A stretch of 64,000 bases of DNA from Zygnema cylindricum. Taxonomy: Eukaryota; Streptophyta; Zygnematophyceae; Zygnematales; Zygnemataceae. The stretch covers positions 1 through 64,000 of the forward strand of contig JBBHKE010001965.1 of NCBI GenBank assembly GCA_037447655.1. Direction: 5' to 3'. Below the pieces are notes generated by a model. That model was not told the DNA's origin, searched no databases, and saw nothing but the letters and a program-made list of their open reading frames with translations. Of this stretch, positions 31,702-42,396 are shown one piece after another (position 1 is the first letter of the stretch; each line of letters begins with the position of its first letter). Both the position numbers and the translations under genes were made by a program.

Positions 31702-34700
31702 CTAGTCAATCTTTAATTTCAGACCACACTTCTCCCTGCAGAAAATTAGCTTAGGGGAAGGCACAGGTTTGGTCATCATATCTGCTACCATCTCACTATC
31801 TGGTCGGTACTCTAAATTGATTATTTTATTTTCTACTTTCTGTCTAACAAAGCTGATTCTAATGTCCATGTGTTTAGCTTTAAAATGATGTTTAGGATTG
31901 GCAGAAATAGCGATTGCTGCTTGATTATCACAAAATATTTTCTGCACACCACTTTTAAGATGACCAAGTTCACCAAGTAAAGACTTGACCCACATCAATT
32001 CTTTTACAGCAGAGCAAGAGGCCATATACTCAGCCTCCTTGGTGGACTGAGCAATGACCTTTTGCTGTTTGCTACTCCAACAGAAAGCCCCATCACCCAC
32101 ATATAGTACATATCCAGAAGTGCATCTCCTCATCGGAGCATCACCATAACTAGCAACACTCCAAGTAGTGATGTCAGTATTCTCCCCACGCAAATGCAAC
32201 CATAGATCCCTAGTTCCTATCAAGTATCTAAGAACTCTCTTAGCTGCCTCCCAATCCTTCTTCGTGGGAGCATTTAGACTTCTACTCAGCACTCCTACAG
32301 CTGCAGCTAAATCCGGCCGGGTACAATTCATAAAATAGATTAGACTTCCCACTACTTGCCTGTAAGGAATAGTCTGCATGAACTTCTGTTCTTTAGGAGA
32401 TAATTCCTCGTCTAAGACTATGACTCCTCCTTCCTCACTCCCCTCACTTCCCTTCTTCAACTCCATTGGAGTTGTACAACTATTAGCTTTATCCATTTGA
32501 AATTTTTCAAGCATGTTCCCTATTGCTTCCTTTTGAGTCAATCTTATAATTTTTCTTTTTCGGTCTCTCTCTACTTAAATTCCCAAAATATATTTTGCTT
32601 CCCCCATATCCTTCATTTCAAATCTCCCCTTAAGATCGGTTTTTAGTTTATTAATTTTTTCCATTGATTTACTTAAAACAAGCAAATCATCAACATAAAT
32701 TGCAATAAATATAAAACCTTCCTCATCTTCAAAAACATAGATTGAGTGATATGAGCTGATCTGAATATATCCTAGACCGGTAAGAAACTCATCAAGCTTC
32801 TTATTCCACTGTCGAGGCGCCTGTTTCAAACCATAAAGAGATTTAATCAGCCGGCATACCTTACTCTCCTCTCCTTCTTCCACAAACCCTTCGGGTTGTC
32901 GCATGAAGATCTCCTCTTCCAATTCTCTATGCAAAAAGGCTGTTTTGATGTCCATTTGGTGCACTTCCATGTCTTACGCTGCTGCCAGGCTGAGAAGTAT
33001 GCGGACGGAGGGATATCTGACCACCGGGGCAAAGGTTTCCTCGTAGTCAATTCCCTCTTTTTGTGTAAATCCCTTTGCCACTAGTCGGGCCTTGTAGCGC
33101 TCGATTGTGTTATCTGGGTTCAGTTTTAATTTGAAAACCCACTTACAACCGATTGGTTTTCGGTTAGGTGGACAATCCACAGCTCCCAAGTATCGGCTGT
33201 CATAATTGAGGCCATCTCTTCATTGATGGCTGTCTTCCACCGATTTCTTTCTGGACAATTCATCTCCTCTCCATAAGTTTGAGGTTCATCTTGATGAGAT
33301 AGTTTAGTTACCTTGTTATTAACTTGTTTTTCTTGCAGTCTTTTACTACTTCTCCTTCCCCCTTCAAAATTTGAGGCCGGAATAGATGGTTCTCGTGGAT
33401 TCTTTCGAACAAACTCGGCTTCTCCCCTATCCCTTGATTCCAAATCAATTTCCACCACGTCTTCCGCTTCGGGTAGAGTTGTCACTGGAGTTTCCACAGC
33501 CGAGTCCTTTTCGGTCTGATTTGTACCTGCAAGAATGTCATCTTCTCTAAAACTTGGATAGTTAGGAAGCTCAAAGTCATCTGAATTTTCTGACTCAAAT
33601 CTGATTTTTACTGACTTCGTATATTTGAAGGGATCCACAGATTTTCCTTCATCCATAACTACTAGATGCTTTACTAAGATTATATCTTCCCTTTTTAGAT
33701 CATAAACTCTATATCCTTTAACATCCTCATCATATCCTCATAAGTATCCCGGTTTTCCTTTAGGATCTAGCTTCCAATTGGACCGATCAGTATCTAGACT
33801 GAACACTTGACTGCCGAAAACCTTTAAATGAGATAAGTCTTGTTTCCGGCCTGTCCATCTCTCATAAGGTGTTTGATCTTTTATAGCTGAAGTAAGAAAT
33901 CTATTTTTGAGGTAATTAGCACAGTTCATTGCTTCTGCCCAAAACCTTTTTCCTATCTTCTTATCCGACAACATACTTCTAGCACTATCACTTAGTGTTC
34001 TATTTAACCTTTCAGCTACCCCATTCTGTTCCGGATTTTCTGGAACTGTCTTTTGGTGTTGAACCCCATCTTCCCTCAAAAAATCCTCAAACTGGTTAGA
34101 AGTATACTCTCAACCATTGTCACTCCTTATTCTCTTGATTGGAGTTTCATGGAGTTTTTCGCTCCATGCTTTATATTGTCTAAAACAGTCCTCAGCTTCT
34201 GACTTGTTTTTCAAAAAATACACCCGGGAATACCGAGACCAATCATCAGTTATAGTCATCATAAATCTCTTCCCCCCCGGTGAGGGCACTCTAGCCGGTC
34301 CCCAAATATCTGTGTGTACTAGATCTAGAAGTTTTTCTCCCTTGTAGGTGGCTGTTTTAGGAAAGGGTAATCTGTGTGCTTTACCTTGAGCACACCCACT
34401 ACAATCACTTATATCATCACTCTCACTGAACTGAATCCCTTCCACCACTTCTATCTTTTTCAACTCTCTTAACTTATCTAGATTCACATGCCCAAGCCTC
34501 TTATGCCACATCATAATATCATGAACACCAGTATAATAAAGTTTCTTCGTTTCATTACTTAAGATCAGCCTAAACATCCCATGGCTACCTTTCTCAGCAA
34601 TGAAATAGACATCCTCCTCAAAACTAGCAGTAAAGACTCCTTCCCTAGTGCTAGTAAAAAAACCCTTATCATCTAATACAGATGTAGAGATAAGGTTTTT

Positions 34701-35084
34701 GTTCAGTTCCGGGATAAACAATACATCGGAGAATGTTAATATGGATGTCTTTCCTTCTACTAACACTTTCAGATCTACCGATCCTACAAGAGTAGTGGTG
34801 ACTATCCTCCCATCCCCGTACTCTATCTCTACGGTGGGAATCTTTCTTATCTTAGTGAACAAGTGCCTATCCTTACACATGTGCATTGAGGCACCTGAAT
34901 CTATAATCCAGCCTGCTTCACCTTTCAATCTACTGTAAGCACATTTCTGCCTTCGTGGAATTTCAACCTCAGTTTTCGCCTCCAACTCCTCATCCAAAAG
35001 GAGCTCATCGTCTTCGTCCTGGGATTCCGCCTCAAGTACCTGTGTGACAAGGGCCTTTTTCTTTCCTCTCGGGGTACCACCGGT
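31702..35084 (-). pseudogene. Pol region of copia E (protease, integrase, RT, RNase H)
   Basis: Protease GWIIDSGASMHM; gag-pre-integrase WHKRLGHVNLDKLREL...CSGCAQGK (HHCC); integrase core (DLVHTDIWGP, SDNG, PEQNGVAERLNRTL); integrase C-terminus (PYERWTGRKQDLSHLKVFGS); RT ([51 protein letters not shown]); RNase H (CWSSKQQKVIAQST, FCDNQAAIAI); the end RTLSFV-like block and stop at 31702. Breaks: stops near 34108, 33736, 32972 and 32574, and a one-base frameshift near 33185. Active-site residues are all still there, so decay is recent. In-frame TAG separates it from gag. Confidence 0.9.
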
Positions 35085-36059
35085 CTACCCCTCCTTTAAC
35101 CGAAGCTCGGTTAGCTTAGTGCACTCTGCCATATAGTGCCCCGGTTTCTTACAAAAATGACATAAACCTTTGGGAGCCCTTGATTCGAACTCGTCAACCT
35201 GTTTTTTCTGCTCCCTACCCCCATAGTTTCCGACTGGTTTCCGGGAATCCTTGTTCCTCCAATCGGTCGCTGTTGCCAAGGCTTGGCCACTCTTTCCTCC
35301 CATTCGGATCTCAATCGTATTCTCTCGAACGAGAATCATCCCTACCACTGAGTTCCATATCCACCTTGAGTCCGGCAAGTCCTGCACACGGTTGACTATG
35401 TTCTCGAACTCATCAGGTAACTTCATTAGTAAACAGTTAACCTTTTTTTTTTCACTAAAAAATTTTCCCGCACTCTCTAGCTCCATGAAGAGTGTAGCAA
35501 GCTCATTGCAAAAATCCAACATATTTCCCCCTTTGTATACATACTCCTTAACTTTCTGATCAGCCAACTGTTGTTGCTGAATCGTACCACTTCGGTACAT
35601 CTCTATGAGAGCCATCCAAAGATCAGATGCCCTCACTACTTGCAAATGAGGACATGCAAGTCCTTCAGTGAGATGGCGTAGGATGAAGTGCTTTGCCGCC
35701 ATATTGTTGAAATCCCAGGTTTCAGTATCATTCTCCTCGTTCCTCGGAATAGGTGACATGAATGCTAAACCAGTTGCAATTGGTGTGGTCGCCTCCTTCT
35801 CCTTTCCTTTGTCCACCACCTCTCCTTCCTTTGTTTCCTCCGTTGAAGGTGAATCCTCTTTTCTGGTGAATCTGCTTCCTTTCAACCCTGGAGGAATTCC
35901 AAGACTTGATGGACGCCCCAATCGTCCACTCACTATCCCCCAAAACCTTTTTTCGCATAGAGCTCCTATCATCATACTTTCCCAGTATATGAAGCCAGTT
36001 CCATTAAAGATTGGTACCTTAGAGGGTGGGCCCATAACCTGAAACTCTGAGACCTCCAT
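35085..36059 (-). CDS. Gag polyprotein of copia E
   Basis: 325-codon open frame. It starts at an ATG at 36057-36059 inside the 5' LTR, crosses the primer-binding site (coding VMGPP) and continues with KVPIFNGTGFIYWESMMIGAL (the DUF4219-like start of copia gag), the UBN2-type core (VVRASDLWMALIEMYRSGTI, KVKEYVYKGGNMLDFCNEL, LLMKLPDEFENIVNRVQDLP) and a zinc knuckle CHFCKKPGHYMAEC (CX2CX4HX4C). Ends at a TAG after RLKEG. A later start at the MGPP Met is possible. Confidence 0.8.
   Translation of the reverse strand: MEVSEFQVMGPPSKVPIFNGTGFIYWESMMIGALCEKRFWGIVSGRLGRPSSLGIPPGLKGSRFTRKEDSPSTEETKEGEVVDKGKEKEATTPIATGLAFMSPIPRNEENDTETWDFNNMAAKHFILRHLTEGLACPHLQVVRASDLWMALIEMYRSGTIQQQQLADQKVKEYVYKGGNMLDFCNELATLFMELESAGKFFSEKKKVNCLLMKLPDEFENIVNRVQDLPDSRWIWNSVVGMILVRENTIEIRMGGKSGQALATATDWRNKDSRKPVGNYGGREQKKQVDEFESRAPKGLCHFCKKPGHYMAECTKLTELRLKEG
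36025..36039 (-). other. Primer-binding site of copia E, matching the initiator tRNA-Met anticodon arm
   Basis: On + GGTGGGCCCATAACC, immediately beside the LTR end (LTR starts 36040). This is identical to 15 bases around the CAU anticodon of plant initiator tRNA-Met as I recall it, not to its 3' end. Confidence 0.65.
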
Positions 36060-37087
36060 AAGTCCTCAGAGTGGACTGCTTCCCAGAAGCCTCTAGGATA
36101 ATCCTGACCCCTTTGTGTTTAAGCAAAAATAACTGCCACCCTGGCAGACAAAAACTCTGACCACCTTCACCCATGTGAAGACAAGACTCCCCTGAGTCGA
36201 TAGCAAAAAGAATCTCTGAATTTGCTCCCCTGAGCAGTAAGTTATGGTGGGTCAAAGTTGACCTTTTGTACAGAAGCTCTTTGGGAGAGAGGGTCCTATC
36301 TCCTAATTTTTCTAAGTCCTATCTCACTCACAGAATCTATCTACTGATGTACGGAACCAATCAGAATTGAGTTCCGTACGCAAAAGTACAGCTGCCGGTG
36401 TACTTTAGGTACGGACATTCTACGACAAGGCCTAAATGTCGACACATGTCATATCCGGATTCGATGCCATAATCTCCGGGGATTCCACGATCCAACGAAA
36501 TTTCGCCACGCGTCATCCGATGTGGCGATGGCCACAAACCGCCGAAAACTTCCTCCGCGATCTCGGCGCTAATTGCGGCCGTCTGATTAGAATCTAATTT
36601 AATCGTAGCCGTAATAAATACATGTGCGGTATTTGTTTCATTTACGAAACAAATGCGCGGTATTGATTTATAGTCCGTACCGTAATCCGTACTTTATATA
36701 TTACCGGATCTATGTATCCCGTAATCTATTATAGTTAAATGAATAATCGTACCTATACATATTTAAATAACTATCAAACTATATACTACGTATCATGACT
36801 CCTAGACTTAACGGCTAAAGCTACCGGCTACTTCCTGTCTGCCGGCCGGTAGGTACGAGGATCAATTACTGCCGCCGGCACATACCTTTTAAATAAATAA
36901 ACCCGAACTAATATAAATTTCCCGTAAACCTCAGGATAGCCTAGGTAGCCATGGCTCTAGCTTCCTCTTCAATTTCCCAGTGACTACGACAAGTTTGAGA
37001 GTTGGAGAGAGAAGTTAGAGGTAGACTGCCTCGGCTTCTTTCTTTCTATTCAGACCTAGAAAATACTTAAAACCATGAATTTTTACA
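36040..37087 (-). repeat. 5' LTR of copia E
   Basis: Near-identical to 30642-31688. Contains the gag start codon near its inner end. Confidence 0.9.
36805..36890 (+). promoter_or_regulatory. tRNA-like module in E 5' LTR
   Basis: Same as in the 3' LTR: TTAACGGCTAAAGCT (36808-36822), GGATCAATTACT (from 36860), TTTT at 36887-36890. Confidence 0.45.
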
Positions 37088-37191
37088 GTAATGCTGCGTT
37101 AGTCTGATATCACAGTTACGTTGCTTTGCCTTCGCAACTGTAGCAGCCTCCCCACCCTGCTCCAAAGTGCTCACTTTTGTAACCCTGTTAC

Positions 37192-37507
37192 AGAAAGAAT
37201 TAATGTGGGTGAAATCTTTGCTTCAAGAACTAGGATATATGTAGTTGAGTGCAAAAGATATTTTGTGATAATCAAGCTGCGATTGCAATTGCAACAAACC
37301 CTAAGCATCACTTTAAAGCAAAGCATATGGATTTTTGTTTGAGATTTGTTAAAAAGAAGGTTGAGGATAAAATAATTAGTTTGGAATATAGACCGGATGG
37401 AGAAATGGTAGCAGATATGATGACTAAGCCGGTTCCTTCTCCTAAATTGATATTTTGTAGGGAGAAGTGTTAACTGAAGCAAAAAATACACTAGAAAATA
37501 AGAGGAG
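37192..37507 (+). pseudogene. Copia K fragment (RNase H end)
   Basis: On +: KELMWVKSLLQELGYM, then stops, FCDNQAAIAIATNPKHHFKA, EYRPDGEMVADMMTKPVPSP, ending with a TAA and the purine tract AAGAGGAG before TGTTGAAAAATGG. The left end abuts the gypsy J LTR remnant. Confidence 0.8.
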
Positions 37508-37750
37508 TGTTGAAAAATGGTATTTTGTATTCTATCACTTTAGTTAGTCTATGGTCATTCTACAGTTCACATACTTGTCGAAGTCACTGAGAACTAGCAG
37601 GCAACTATAGTTGCCTTAGGGAGATAAAAAGACAAACAAAAGACACAGCCCCTACATAAGATAACCACTCACGAGTAGAATTTTTTCCTGTGACCTCCAA
37701 AATAAGGAGTAGCCATCTCGTTAATCCAATACGTCTTCATGAAGCATATG
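37508..37750 (+). repeat. Partial LTR of copia K
   Basis: Starts TGTTGAAAAATGGTATTTTG after the purine tract. Cut off at 37750 by the LTR of L. Confidence 0.6.
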
Positions 37751-38775
37751 TGTAACTTTGAAACCTCCATAGGTCCTCAGAGTAGGCATCTCACACGAAG
37801 CCTCTAGGATAACCTTGACCCCTTTGTGTTCCAACAAGAATAAATGCCACCTTGACAGACAAAACTCCGACCACCTTCACTCTTGTGAAGGGAAGACTCC
37901 CTTGAGTCTATAACAAAAAGAATCTCTGAATTTGCTCCCTTGAGCAGTAAGTTATGAAAGGTCAAAGTTGACCTTTTGTACAAAAGCTCTCTAGGAGAGA
38001 GGGTCCAATCTATCAAATTAATATCTCTCTATAAAACTCTATTTACTGCAGTACGTCACCAATCATAATACAGTATCGTAGATAAAGGTATAGGTGTCGG
38101 TGTACTTTATGTACGGCTATTGTACGACATGGCCAACAAGTGGACACATGACACTTCTGGATTCGTTTCTGTAATCCCTAGAGATGTCGTAATTCAATGT
38201 GATTTTGCCACGTGGCAATTGATCTAACGTCGACCGCAAACCACAGAAAACCTATTCCGCCATCTTAGCAAGCTTTTGGCCGTCTGATTAAGCCGGATTA
38301 CAATCGTGACCATCATAAATACTTGCACAATATTTGTTTTGTTTTCGAAACAAAATGCGCGGTATCCGTTTCGGATGTTATATACTTTGTACATTACAAA
38401 CTGTATCTATGTCTAAACATCCTGTTAAATGAAATAGCTAACGTGTTAATATTTAAATAGCTACCAAACCTTATATATTCTAACCTTCATCTTAGACTTA
38501 TTGACTAAGGCAACCGGCTACAGGCTACCCTGACGGACGGCAGGTACCAGGTTCAAATCGTGGGTCCATCAAGATCTGTTTTGGTAAAATCTACCAACCT
38601 AATGTCTGTCCCCGTTGGGATAGCATAGGCGGCCATGGCTCTATCTCCCTCTCCAATTTTCAGTCAGTGCAACAAGTGTAAGAGTTGGAGAGAGGAGTTA
38701 GAGGCAGACTACCTCCGCTTCTTTCGTGCATTTTACAAAACCTAGAAAATACTAAAATAACTTTTAATTTCTATA
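37751..38775 (-). repeat. 3' LTR of copia L
   Basis: Homologous to the E LTR along its length but diverged. In the element's sense starts TATAGAAATTAAAAG (expected TG changed) after the purine tract at 38776. Confidence 0.75.
38495..38582 (+). promoter_or_regulatory. tRNA-like module in L LTR
   Basis: On +: TTATTGACTAAGGC (38498-38511), B-box-like GGTTCAAATCG (38550-38560), TTTT at 38579-38582. Confidence 0.45.
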
Positions 38776-41309
38776 CTCCCCATATTTTCTAGTCACTCTT
38801 TATTTTAAGACCACACTTCTCCCGGCAGAAAATTAGTTTAGGGGAAGGCACAGATTTGGTCATCATATCTGCTACCATTTCACTATCTAGTTTATACTCC
38901 AAACTGATTATCTTGTTTTCACCTTTCTCTCTAACAAAGCTAAGTCTAAAGTCCATGTGTTTGACTTTAAAGTGATGTTTAGGATTGGCAAAAATGGCAA
39001 TGGCAACCTGACTATCACAAACACTTTTTGGACACAACTCTTAAGATGACCAAGCTCACCAAGCAAAGACTTTACCCACATTAAATCTTTTACAGCAGAG
39101 CAAGAAGCCTTCTACTCAACCTCCATGGTGGACTAAGCAATGAACTTTTGCTGCTTGCTGCTTCAGCAACAAGCCACATCACCCACATACAATATATATC
39201 CAGATGTGCATCTCCTCATAGGAGCATCCCCATAGCTGGCATCACTCCAAGTGGTGATGTCAGTATTGTTCTCACCCAAATGCAACCATAGATCCCTAGT
39301 CCCTATGAGATATCTAAAGACTCTCTTAGTTGCCTCCCAATCTTCTTAGTAGGAGTATTCAGACTCCTACTCAGTACTCCTACAGCTGTGGCTATGTTTA
39401 GACGGGTACAATTCCTGAAATATATTTGGCTGCTCACTACTTGTCTATAAGGGATGGTCTGCATAAATCTTTTCTCTTCCGAGCCTACCTAATCATCTAA
39501 GACTATAACTCCCTCTTCCTCACTCCCCCCACTTCCCTTTTTTAATTCCATAAGAGTGGTACAACTATTAGCTTTGTCTATTTGGAATTTTTCTAACATG
39601 TTTCCAATGTCTTTTTTTTGAGTTAATCTTATTATCTTTCTATCTCTGTCTCTCTCTATGTGAATTCCCAAAATATACCTTGCTTCTCCTATATCTTTCA
39701 TCTCAAATCTTCCTTTTAGATAATTTTTCAGCTTATTTATTTTATCCATAGATTTACTTATAACAAGCAAATCATCAACATAAATTGCAATAAAAATAAT
39801 TCCTTCCTCATTTTCAAACAAATAAATTGAATGATCTGAGTTTATCCGAATATATCCTGAACCTGTAAGAAACTCATCGAGGTTCTTGTTCCATTGCCAA
39901 GGCGCGTGTTTCAGCCCATACAAAGATTTGATCAATCAACATACCTTGCTTTCCTCCCCTTGCTCCACAAATCCTTCGGGCTCTCGCATAAAAATTTCCT
40001 CTTCCATCTCTCCATGTAGAAAGGTCGTCTTGATGTCCATGTGATGCATTTCCATGTCTTGTGTTGCCGCCATACTAAGAAGTATTTGAACCGAAGGAAA
40101 CCTGACGACTGGAGCAAAAGTCTCCTTGTAGTCAATTCCCTCTTTCTGGGTAAATTCCTTCGCCACTAACCGAGATTTATAGCGCTCAATGGTGTTATCC
40201 GAGTTGAGTTTCAGGTTAAATACCCACTTACACCCAATTGGCTTTCGTCAAGAGGACAATCCACCAATTCCCATGTAGCGGTCGCCACAATTGAGGCCAT
40301 CTCCTCATTAATGGCTGTCTTCCACTGGTTTCTCTCAGGACAAGTCATTGCCTCATTATAACTTTGAGGTTCATCAAGGTGAGACAGTTTGGTTACCTTA
40401 TTGTTAACTGGCCTATCTTGAAGTCTTTTGCTGCTTCTTCTTCCTCCCTCAAACTCGGTTGCCAGAATAGATGACTATTTTGGATTATTCCCAACTGTTT
40501 CTACTTCTCCCGTATCCCTTGATTCGGAGTCGATTTCCACCACGTCTTCTTCTTCGGTTGGAGTTAATACCAAGGGTTACATATTTGGGTCCTTCTTGAT
40601 TTGATGTGTACCTGCAAGATCATCATCTTTTTGAAATCTTAGATAGTTAGGATGCTCAAAGACATCAGAATTTTTTGAACCAAATCTGATTCTGACTTTC
40701 TTTGTATGCTTAAAGGGATCTATAAATTATTTTTCATCCATAACCACTAGATGCTTCACTAGGATAATATCCTCTCTTTTGAGATCATAGACTTTGTATC
40801 CTTTTACATTTTTATCATATCCTAGTAGATATCCTGGTTTTCCTTTTTGGTCTAACTTCCTATTTGACCGATCTGTGTCTAAACTGAACACTTGACTTCC
40901 GAAAACCTTTACGTGTGAAACATCTGGTTTTCCGCCTGTCCATCTCTCATAGGGTGTTCGGCCTTTCACTCCTGAAGTAAAAACTCTATTCTCCATCTCT
41001 CATAGGGTGTTTAGCCTTTTACTGCTAAAGTAAGAACTCTATTTTTGAGATAATTTGTAGAGTTCATTGCTTCGGCCCAAAACTTCTTTCCTATCTTTTT
41101 ATCTGACAACATACTCCTAGCACTATCACTCAGTGTTCTATTTAATCTTTCATCTCAACTATTCTGTTTACAATTTTTTAAGAACTCTCTTTTGGTGTTG
41201 CACTATATCTTCTCTCAAAAAATCCTAAAACTGGTTAGAGGTATACTCTCCACCATTGTCACTCCTTACTCTCTTGATTGAGGTTTCATGGAGTTTTTCA
41301 CTCCATGCT
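38776..41309 (-). pseudogene. Copia L internal region (integrase to RNase H)
   Basis: E-family element: integrase (ERWTGGKPDVSHVKVFGSQ, 40996-40727), RT ([71 protein letters not shown]) and RNase H (FRLSFVREKGENKIISLEYK...). Many frame breaks. A 40-bp block near 40990 is duplicated (CTCTCATAGGGTGTT twice). Interrupted at ATGCT (41305-41309), inside integrase, by an LTR. Confidence 0.85.
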
Positions 41310-42308
41310 TGCAACTTTGAGACCTCGATTGGTACTCAGAGTAGGCAGCTTACCAGAAGCCTCTAGGATAACCTCAATACCTTAGACTTTGTATGAGTAT
41401 TTCTCACACCTTGAGGGATTACAGACTGACCAAATTGCATGCCTTAAAAGAGCTGACTCCCGTGATTCTGCCACAAAAACGATCGTTGAATTTGCTCCCC
41501 TGAGCAGTTAATAATCAATGGTCAAAGATTACCTTTTATATAGATGAGCATTGGGAGAGAGGCTGCTACCTCTTATTTTCGAAGTCTTGAACCCCTCTTT
41601 TATCCCTCTACTACTGAATTATGGAGCCAATCAATTCAGTGTATAGTACATAAAGGTACTTGGCCCAGAGTACTTTCTTTACGGCCATTGTACGACATGG
41701 CCAAGAATGCGATGCCTGCTATTTCCGGGTTCGCCATGGTATGTCCCAGAGATGCCGCCATCCTATGTCATGTTGCCATTTGTCACCTGGCATGGCTGCA
41801 ACCGCAAACCGCCAAATCGTCCATTCCGTGATGCCTGCTTTTTCCTCTGCAGTCCGATTGATATCAGTCTTAATTTATAGCCGTTAAAATACAAACAATA
41901 CTTTTTGTTGTGACTTTATCTAACTATGTCTATGTGATTGTGGTCTGTTCGTCAGTTAAATGAACTTTCCTATTCGCACATATTTAAGTAGCTATCGTAC
42001 CCTATATACCTCGATACAGGTGCTAGGCTACATGGTAACGACGCTGGGCAATTCAGACGAGCGTTAGGTACCAAGATCAAATCCTGGGTTCGTTAACCTT
42101 TTTTGGTAAGTTTAACAAAGGACTACCTTCTGACTCTACGAGAAGCATAGGCAGCCATGGCACTAGTTCTTCTTCAGCCTCTAGTGACTACGACAAGTAT
42201 GGGGGCTAAAGGGAGAAGTTAGAGGCTGGCTACCTCTGCTTTTCCTTCCTCATCTTAGATTACTTAAGGAACCTAGAAAATACATAAAAAAACCTTTAAA
42301 TTTCAACA
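41310..42308 (-). repeat. LTR inserted in copia L, with ATGCT target duplication
   Basis: 999 bp with TG...CA ends (TGCAACTTTGAG ... TTTCAACA), flanked by exact 5-bp repeats ATGCT at 41305-41309 and 42309-42313. The integrase reading of L resumes for about 35 bp after it. Related to, but distinct from, the E LTR. Confidence 0.85.
42019..42104 (+). promoter_or_regulatory. tRNA-like module in the 41310 LTR
   Basis: On +: GTGCTAGGCTACATGGTAAC (from 42020), B-box-like AGATCAAATCC (42074-42084), a run of six T at 42099-42104. Confidence 0.45.
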
Positions 42309-42396
42309 ATGCTTTATATTGTTTAAAACAATCTGAGCCTTCGGAAAAATAAATCAGAAACTCCGCAGTATTTCAAACAATATAAGGCATGGGCCG
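42309..42396. repeat. Palindromic junction between copia L (-) and copia M (+)
   Basis: ATGCTTTATATTGTTT on the left arm pairs with the reverse complement of AAACAATATAAGGCAT on the right arm. Both arms encode the same integrase residues (QYKA) on opposite strands. The breakpoint lies near 42343-42347. Confidence 0.75.

Larger units (their letters stand above)
30642..37087 (-). mobile_element. Copia element E, full-length insertion with two LTRs
   Basis: LTRs at 30642-31688 and 36040-37087 (1047 and 1048 bp, nearly identical over their length). The outer flanks are GTTAT and GTAAT, a 5-bp target duplication with one change. Internal region 31689-36039 carries gag, protease, integrase, RT and RNase H in copia order. 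High LTR identity means it is the youngest full insertion here; the stops in pol show it is nevertheless inactive. Inserted in the LTR of gypsy J. Confidence 0.9.

Noticed and set aside
33126-33189. Programmed frameshift in copia E pol
   Set aside because: It lies between integrase and RT, not at a gag/pol boundary; other family members read through; one base is simply missing.
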